Shown in pieces: positions 62,043-64,000 of a stretch of 64,000 nt of DNA. Origin of the DNA: Comamonadaceae bacterium. GTDB taxonomy: Bacteria > Pseudomonadota > Gammaproteobacteria > Burkholderiales > Burkholderiaceae_C. Location: positions 1-64,000 of the forward strand of contig JAAFIW010000023.1 in assembly GCA_013297875.1 (NCBI GenBank), written 5' to 3'. The notes beneath the pieces are model-generated. The model worked only from the letters and a program-made list of their open reading frames with translations. It was not told the DNA's origin and did no database searches. The translations under genes were made by a program, and so were the position numbers. How positions within the stretch are numbered: the first letter of the stretch is position 1; the number at the start of each line of letters is the position of its first letter.

Positions 62043-62372
62043 TCAGCGCTCCAGCAAAGCCAGCTTGCCCTCTTTGTCTTTCCACTCATCTGCATCGGTC
62101 GGTGCCGTCTTGCGTTTGGTGATGCTTTTCCAGCCGGCCTGCGTTGCCAGCTCCACATTGAGCTTGATGAAGTTCATCTGGTCGGCGGGCACGTCTTCTT
62201 CGGCGTAGATCGCGTTGACGGGGCATTCGGGGATGCAGACGGCGCAGTCAATGCACTCGTCGGGGTCGATCACCAGCATGTTGGGGCCTTCGCGGAAGCA
62301 GTCCACGGGGCACACGTCCACACAGTCGGTGTATTTGCATTTGATACAGGCTTCGGTTACGACGTGGGTCAT
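62043..62372 (-). CDS. fdxA: ferredoxin FdxA (7Fe type)
   Basis: 109 residues. Cluster ligands: [18 protein letters not shown] and [16 protein letters not shown], which give a [3Fe-4S] and a [4Fe-4S] centre. C-terminal helical extension as in the FdxA family. Encoded just upstream of the reductase and read in the same direction. Confidence 0.93.
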   Translation of the reverse strand: MTHVVTEACIKCKYTDCVDVCPVDCFREGPNMLVIDPDECIDCAVCIPECPVNAIYAEEDVPADQMNFIKLNVELATQAGWKSITKRKTAPTDADEWKDKEGKLALLER

Positions 62373-62410
62373 GGTGTGTTTGCTAGGGTCTTGGCGGGAA
62401 AGGGTGGATT

Positions 62411-63829
62411 TTAGGTCGCGTCGTTAATGAGTACGGCGCCTGAGGTCTTGTGGCTGGCCGTGTCCACCAGCACCAACGCACCCAACACCCGCGATTGTGC
62501 GTAGGGCAGGGTGGCCAGGGGCTCTTGCAGGGTTAATTGCACATGGCCAATGGCGTTGGCGGCCAGCTCAGTGGCGTCGTGCTCTTGCAGGGTGTTGATG
62601 TCCAGGCTGTGCACCACTTTTTTCACCTTGGCTTTGACCCAGCGGTGGCCGTGCAGCGCCCAGTAGGTGCGGCCTGCGACCAGGGGTTCGTCGTCCATCC
62701 AGGCGATGGTGGCGTTCAGCTCGCGGCTGGGCGTGAAGGCGTCTGGTGCCAGCAACCAGTCGCCACGCGAGATGTCCAGTTCGCGATCCAGGATGATGCC
62801 GGCGCCGTTGCCTGCGGCAATGGCTTTGGGTTGGCGGGCATGGTCGAGCACCTGGGCGACCACGGCGGTTTTGCCACTGGGCAGGACGGTGATGGTTTGG
62901 CCGGGTGCTACTTGTCCGGTTGCCACGCGGCCCCAGAAGATGCGGCGACCTTGGCTGGTGTCGGACGAGGAAGAGAATTTTTCGACCCATTGGACGGGGA
63001 AGGCGAAGGGCTGAGTTGCTTCGCTGGGGGTGGAGGGGAGTTGCTCTAGAAGTTGTAGCAGGCTGGGGCCGGTGTAGTTGCACCAGGCTTGGGTTTCGCT
63101 GTTTTCTGGGAGGGTTGGCGCGCTTGCCCCCACCCCATCCCTCCCCCAGCGGGGGAGGGGGCCTGGTTCGCTCCCCCGGGAGGGGAGGGAGTTAAGTCCG
63201 GGGGTATCGACGACGTTCCAGCCTTTGAGTGCAGAGATCGGGATCGTCGCGGACACCGCCACACCCGCACCTTGCGCAAACGCAGCCAGCGCGGCGCTGA
63301 TGTGGGCAAACGCCAACGCGGGGTCGTCCACGGCATCCAGCTTGTTCACGGCAAACACGATGCTGGGCACGCGCAGCAGGTTGACTAGCAGGGTGTGGCG
63401 GCGGGTTTGGGGTAGCAGGGCCAGGGCGGGGTTTCGCCAGTCCAGCTTGGTGGCGTCAACCAGCACCACCGCCGCATCAGCGCCCGAGGCGGCGGTGACC
63501 ATGTTGCGGGTGTACTGCTCATGGCCGGGCGCATCGCCAATGATGAACTTGCGGTCGGCCGTCGCAAAGTAGCGCCAGGCCACGTCGATGGTGATGCCTT
63601 GCTCGCGCTCGGCAGACAGGCCATCGGTGAGCAAAGCCAGGTCGGTTTCGCCGCCGCGCTGTACGCCGGCCAGCTGGTCTTGCAACACGGCTTTGCTGTC
63701 CACCAGCAGGCGGCCAATCAAGGTGCTCTTGCCGTCGTCGACGCTGCCGCAGGTGATGAATTTGAGGGCATTTAGGGCTGTAGCCCTGGTGTTTATTGCT
63801 GGAACAGCTATTAAATTTGTAGTGGTCAT
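62411..63829 (-). CDS. cysN: sulfate adenylyltransferase subunit 1 (GTPase)
   Basis: Activates sulfate to APS with CysD. G1 GSVDDGKST (about 29-37), G3 [12 protein letters not shown] (about 99-110) and G4 NKLD (about 162-165), then elongation-factor-like beta barrels. Two repeats are translated within it: residues 3-16 come from a 42-bp element right after the start codon, and residues about 209-247 from a GC-rich palindrome, between LKGWNVVD and YTGPSLL. cysD would be expected upstream, beyond the window's right edge. 472 residues. Confidence 0.94.
   Translation of the reverse strand: MTTTNLIAVPAINTRATALNALKFITCGSVDDGKSTLIGRLLVDSKAVLQDQLAGVQRGGETDLALLTDGLSAEREQGITIDVAWRYFATADRKFIIGDAPGHEQYTRNMVTAASGADAAVVLVDATKLDWRNPALALLPQTRRHTLLVNLLRVPSIVFAVNKLDAVDDPALAFAHISAALAAFAQGAGVAVSATIPISALKGWNVVDTPGLNSLPSRGSEPGPLPRWGRDGVGASAPTLPENSETQAWCNYTGPSLLQLLEQLPSTPSEATQPFAFPVQWVEKFSSSSDTSQGRRIFWGRVATGQVAPGQTITVLPSGKTAVVAQVLDHARQPKAIAAGNGAGIILDRELDISRGDWLLAPDAFTPSRELNATIAWMDDEPLVAGRTYWALHGHRWVKAKVKKVVHSLDINTLQEHDATELAANAIGHVQLTLQEPLATLPYAQSRVLGALVLVDTASHKTSGAVLINDAT
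63106..63200. repeat. GC-rich palindromic repeat, copy 3, inside cysN
   Basis: GGGAGGGTTGGCGCGCTTGC at the left, then CCCCCACCCCATCCCTCCCC, and CTCCCCCGGGAGGGGAGGGA at the right. Same design as copies 1 and 2, translated in frame. Confidence 0.85.
63782..63823 (-). repeat. 42-bp dispersed element at the cysN N-terminus
   Basis: Matches the copy at 42921-42962 at about 32 of 42 positions, sharing AATAGCTG, AGCAATAAACAC and GGGCT. It starts two codons after the cysN ATG. Confidence 0.75.
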
Positions 63830-63854
63830 AAGTAGTTAATACGGGGACAAATTT

Positions 63855-63969
63855 GAACGCAGAGGACGCAAAGGATCCGCAGAGGACGCAAAAGGAAAAA
63901 CAGGGAATACAAAAATTTTTATTGGACTTCTTTTGCGTCCTCTGCGTGACCTTCGCGTCCTCTGCGTTC
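63855..63969. repeat. GCAGAGGACGC hairpin repeat, copy 3
   Basis: GAACGCAGAGGACGCAAAGG and CCGCAGAGGACGCAAAAGG on the left; CTTTTGCGTCCTCTGCGTG and TTCGCGTCCTCTGCGTTC on the right. Upstream of cysN, near the window edge. Confidence 0.9.
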
Positions 63970-64000
63970 AAAGTCTCCAATCCGAATTCAGAAATACCCA

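Overview
The window reads as chromosome of a betaproteobacterium of the order Burkholderiales, most likely family Comamonadaceae (Rhodoferax/Polaromonas/Acidovorax type). The basis is gene content and order: lptM-lysA divergent from cyaY, a class A penicillin-binding protein divergent from pilMNOPQ, aroK-aroB-dgt after the pilus genes, EF-P with Arg32, hpnD-hpnE, and MsrPQ. This rests on gene order and protein motifs only; no search was run. No rRNA, tRNA, CRISPR array, prophage or complete insertion sequence was seen.

Layout. 0-4.6 kb: fused acyl-CoA mutase IcmF and a PPK2 kinase. 4.7-8.6 kb: a TRAP transporter operon (dctP, dctQ, dctM). 8.8-11 kb: a rhodanese protein and the periplasmic methionine sulfoxide reductase pair msrPQ. 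11-15.4 kb: lysA-lptM, cyaY, PBP1A. 15.6-25.7 kb: the type IV pilus assembly operon pilMNOPQ, an Ig-like lipoprotein, aroK, aroB, dgt. 25.8-36.7 kb: small housekeeping and unknown genes, denD, LOG protein, AEC transporter, efp, hemH, HAD phosphatase and the hopanoid/squalene genes hpnD-hpnE. 36.8-38.2 kb: a toxin-antitoxin pair and two small unknown genes. 38.2-47.9 kb: iron and metal handling (exbD, exbB, tonB, bfd, bfr, a PKHD hydroxylase, a TonB-dependent siderophore receptor, a Fur-family regulator, a TMEM165-type exporter) mixed with TetR, DUF962 and Uma2 genes. 48.2-58 kb: four lipoproteins sharing one leader and a Pro/Ala-rich stalk but carrying two kinds of beta-propeller-like repeat domain, with a Yip1 membrane protein among them. 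58.1-64 kb: GNAT, DinB, a low-GC unknown protein, ferredoxin-NADP reductase, ferredoxin, and cysN running to the edge.

The most unusual content is repetitive. Three dispersed families are recognisable by eye: (i) a 42-bp element with core TAGCTGCTTGAGCA, about 20 copies; (ii) a roughly 100-bp GC-rich palindrome built from CCTTCCCC/GGGGAAGG arms, three copies; (iii) a roughly 110-bp hairpin built from GCAGAGGACGCAAA and its complement, three copies. Families (i) and (ii) occur inside reading frames: both are translated in icmF and in cysN, and (i) is also found in a DUF1415 gene. From 46.7 to 58.1 kb family (i) occurs eight times in one orientation, bracketing most genes there. A separate 176-bp MITE-like stem-loop with perfect 23-bp terminal inverted repeats lies at 40.83-41.0 kb.

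Regulatory signals seen include two Fur-box-like palindromes (upstream of bfd/tonB/exbBD and of the siderophore receptor), a palindrome in front of the TetR gene, and several strong terminator hairpins.
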